Assembly (NCBI GenBank): GCA_025345505.1
Contig: JANVCC010000073.1
Span: 10,326,628 to 10,390,627 of the forward strand
Origin: Todiramphus chloris collaris
Lineage: Eukaryota; Chordata; Aves; Coraciiformes; Alcedinidae
DNA: 64,000 nt
Direction of reading: 5' to 3'
Part shown: positions 62,501-64,000 of the stretch, piece after piece
How the letters are laid out: each line of letters starts with the position of its first letter
Position numbering within the stretch: the stretch's first letter is position 1
Notes under the pieces: model-generated
What the model saw: only the letters and a program-made list of their open reading frames with translations
What the model was told of the DNA's origin: nothing
Databases searched by the model: none
Made by a program: the position numbers and the translations under genes

Positions 62501-64000
62501 ATCAGCATGTTCACTTACTGAGTCCAGGTTTTTCAGTGACCCAAATGAACAACTTCACTTTGAGAGATTTTCCAGACCTCCAACTACAGTTTCTCTAGAA
62601 GTCAGGGAATAGTAGCACTGGGCTAATGACAAGCAAACCAGGAGCATCTCTGAGGGCTCTTCAGCTGGGAATGATAGGTATTTTCATTCACTACAGCTGA
62701 CTCCCAGCACAATTCCTCCATTTCTCAGAGGTGACAGAATAAAGTACTTGTGGAAAATGCTCTTCTCCTAGCTCTTGGCAGCCTGATATGTTCTGTACCA
62801 TTTTCCCAGGCAATGAGAAGGTATTTACAGCTGTCACAGTTTTACATTAGTTGAATCTGTGGTCTGCAATAGTATTTTAGACTCCAATTTTAACTAAGAT
62901 TTTTGCTATGTCAAACTGGTTCTTGTACACATAGTTTCACTCTTCTTCTCTTAAACAAACAACCACACAAATAAACAAACCAAAAACCATAACAAAAACA
63001 AAACACCAGGAAGACTTAATGATTTAAAGTGGAGCTAGGAGGAGAATGGGAAATGCATGGCTAATGTTAAGTACCTCCTGCCATCGGGAGAAGCTTAAGG
63101 CATAGGAGGATATAGTCCTGGGACATGAATCTGTGTTGATTGATCCTGCACACCAATGGAGAGCAAACTCAAGCTTTGGAAGCAGAGACACAGATTTTGT
63201 TTTCTTAGATGTAAGAGTGCAGGCTGGGTTCTTCTCCTGTAGTGTTCAAGTGTCAAATTAAGGAATTCCATAGCAGATGCAAAACTGGAACAGCTCAGCC
63301 TATACCAGGAGCAAAATGTGCTTCCTCTCTCCATCACCTCCACCCAACTGTATGCCTTGCACATGAACTATGTATCCTTTTATGTGCCAGCTCCATACAC
63401 CAGCAATGTACATCCACTTGCCATCTGCTCATTGTCTTATTTAGGTCACAGGGAGTCCCAGGGCCACCCCTGTGTGGTGATATGCAGATACCCACTGTGT
63501 TTTGCACACAAGTGCAACACTTCAGGGCATTTTCCAGGCTTCTGTAATACTTCTTCACAGGTACAAGGGCAGGCTAATTTCTGCAGTGTGAAAATCTTAT
63601 AATTTTTTGGGAGACATTAAGTGAACAGTAACTCACCAAAGGAATCACTGCTTGCCCTTTCTCAAAACCTGATTTTGCTACCATTCATTGCAGTGAAAAT
63701 AATTATTTCTATGGATGCAAAACTGGGCTTCCTCTGTGCATCCAAATAGATCTCTGGCAGCTTCACTGGGACTCTGCAATTGTCTTTGATTAACCTACGC
63801 ATAATGACAGGAAGCTACAAGATTGTAAAGGAGATGTTTTACTTAACAAATGGTCTTATCAGGTGCTAGTCTGTATATCTGCATTTGCTGCTTCACTTTC
63901 AGAAAAACAGGCTGGAGAGATTACAAAAGAAGTGCTGAAATAAAATCTAAGAAATGTAAGCTCAAAGTACTTCAGAGATGCAGTGAACCATAATCTTCTT
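59578..64000. other. AT-rich sequence, no gene seen
   Basis: No gene or repeat family is recognised. There is a T run (61210-61225), a short TGTG/CATG tract (about 60135-60163) and an A/C-rich patch (about 62955-63008). Overlapping frames at 63095-63602 occur on both strands and show no protein family. Confidence 0.5.

Noticed and set aside
63242..63602. Frames of 94-101 codons near the right end
   Set aside because: Two plus-strand frames and minus-strand frames overlap; peptides show no family and no shared splice signals.
1..64000. CRISPR arrays, operons or prokaryotic defence systems
   Set aside because: No regularly spaced repeats and no prokaryotic gene organisation; the repeats present are vertebrate retroelements.

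Overview
This window looks like avian nuclear DNA: a long, AT-rich, gene-poor stretch (intergenic or a large intron). The evidence is the repeat content. There are many CR1-type non-LTR retrotransposons, whose 3' ends carry the octamer tail that reads ATTCTATG/ATTCTGTG on the element strand, and two solo LTRs of the avian endogenous-retrovirus type that begin TGTCCTGG and end ACGACA or ACAACA. No cellular protein-coding gene, tRNA, rRNA or CRISPR array can be supported. Nearly all short open frames are chance frames or shadows of CR1.

Layout. From 1 to 36 kb the DNA is mostly unique and AT-rich. It holds a (GGAA)19 microsatellite (283-358), a CR1 3' fragment (5285-6028, +), a decayed CR1 ORF2 remnant (11750-12445, -), a doubtful LTR-like block (12950-13440), a 20-nt poly-C run (14504-14523), a TG/TA repeat (21682-21742), a pair of complementary low-complexity blocks (22199-22297 and 22858-23000) and a 55-bp CR1 tail (23421-23475, -). 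At 36471-36759 there is a solo LTR with a 5-bp target duplication; it contains the only assembly gap (10 N). A short CR1 ORF2 scrap lies at 38893-38985.

From 41 to 60 kb the window is a CR1 cluster. A plus-strand CR1 (41185-42640) is interrupted by a minus-strand CR1 tail (41996-42394). A second plus-strand CR1 occupies 44248-45676. A minus-strand solo LTR lies at 49279-49761. A long, old minus-strand CR1 (51935-55191 plus 59057-59577) is split by a younger, nearly intact minus-strand CR1 (55192-59056). The younger copy keeps a 298-residue ORF1 with an SGNH/GDSL-like esterase domain and a 628-codon open stretch of ORF2 (AP-endonuclease plus most of the reverse transcriptase). One in-frame stop and two frameshifts interrupt the rest.

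How the parts relate. In CR1, ORF1 (RNA-binding and esterase functions) and ORF2 (endonuclease plus reverse transcriptase) act together in target-primed reverse transcription. No copy here has both ORFs intact, so none should be autonomous. The clearest new reading is the precise nested insertion: the old element's ORF1 reads through in frame across the reconstructed empty site, which fixes the insertion point and the order of events. I did not find a convincing previously undescribed system; the remaining candidates are low-confidence.
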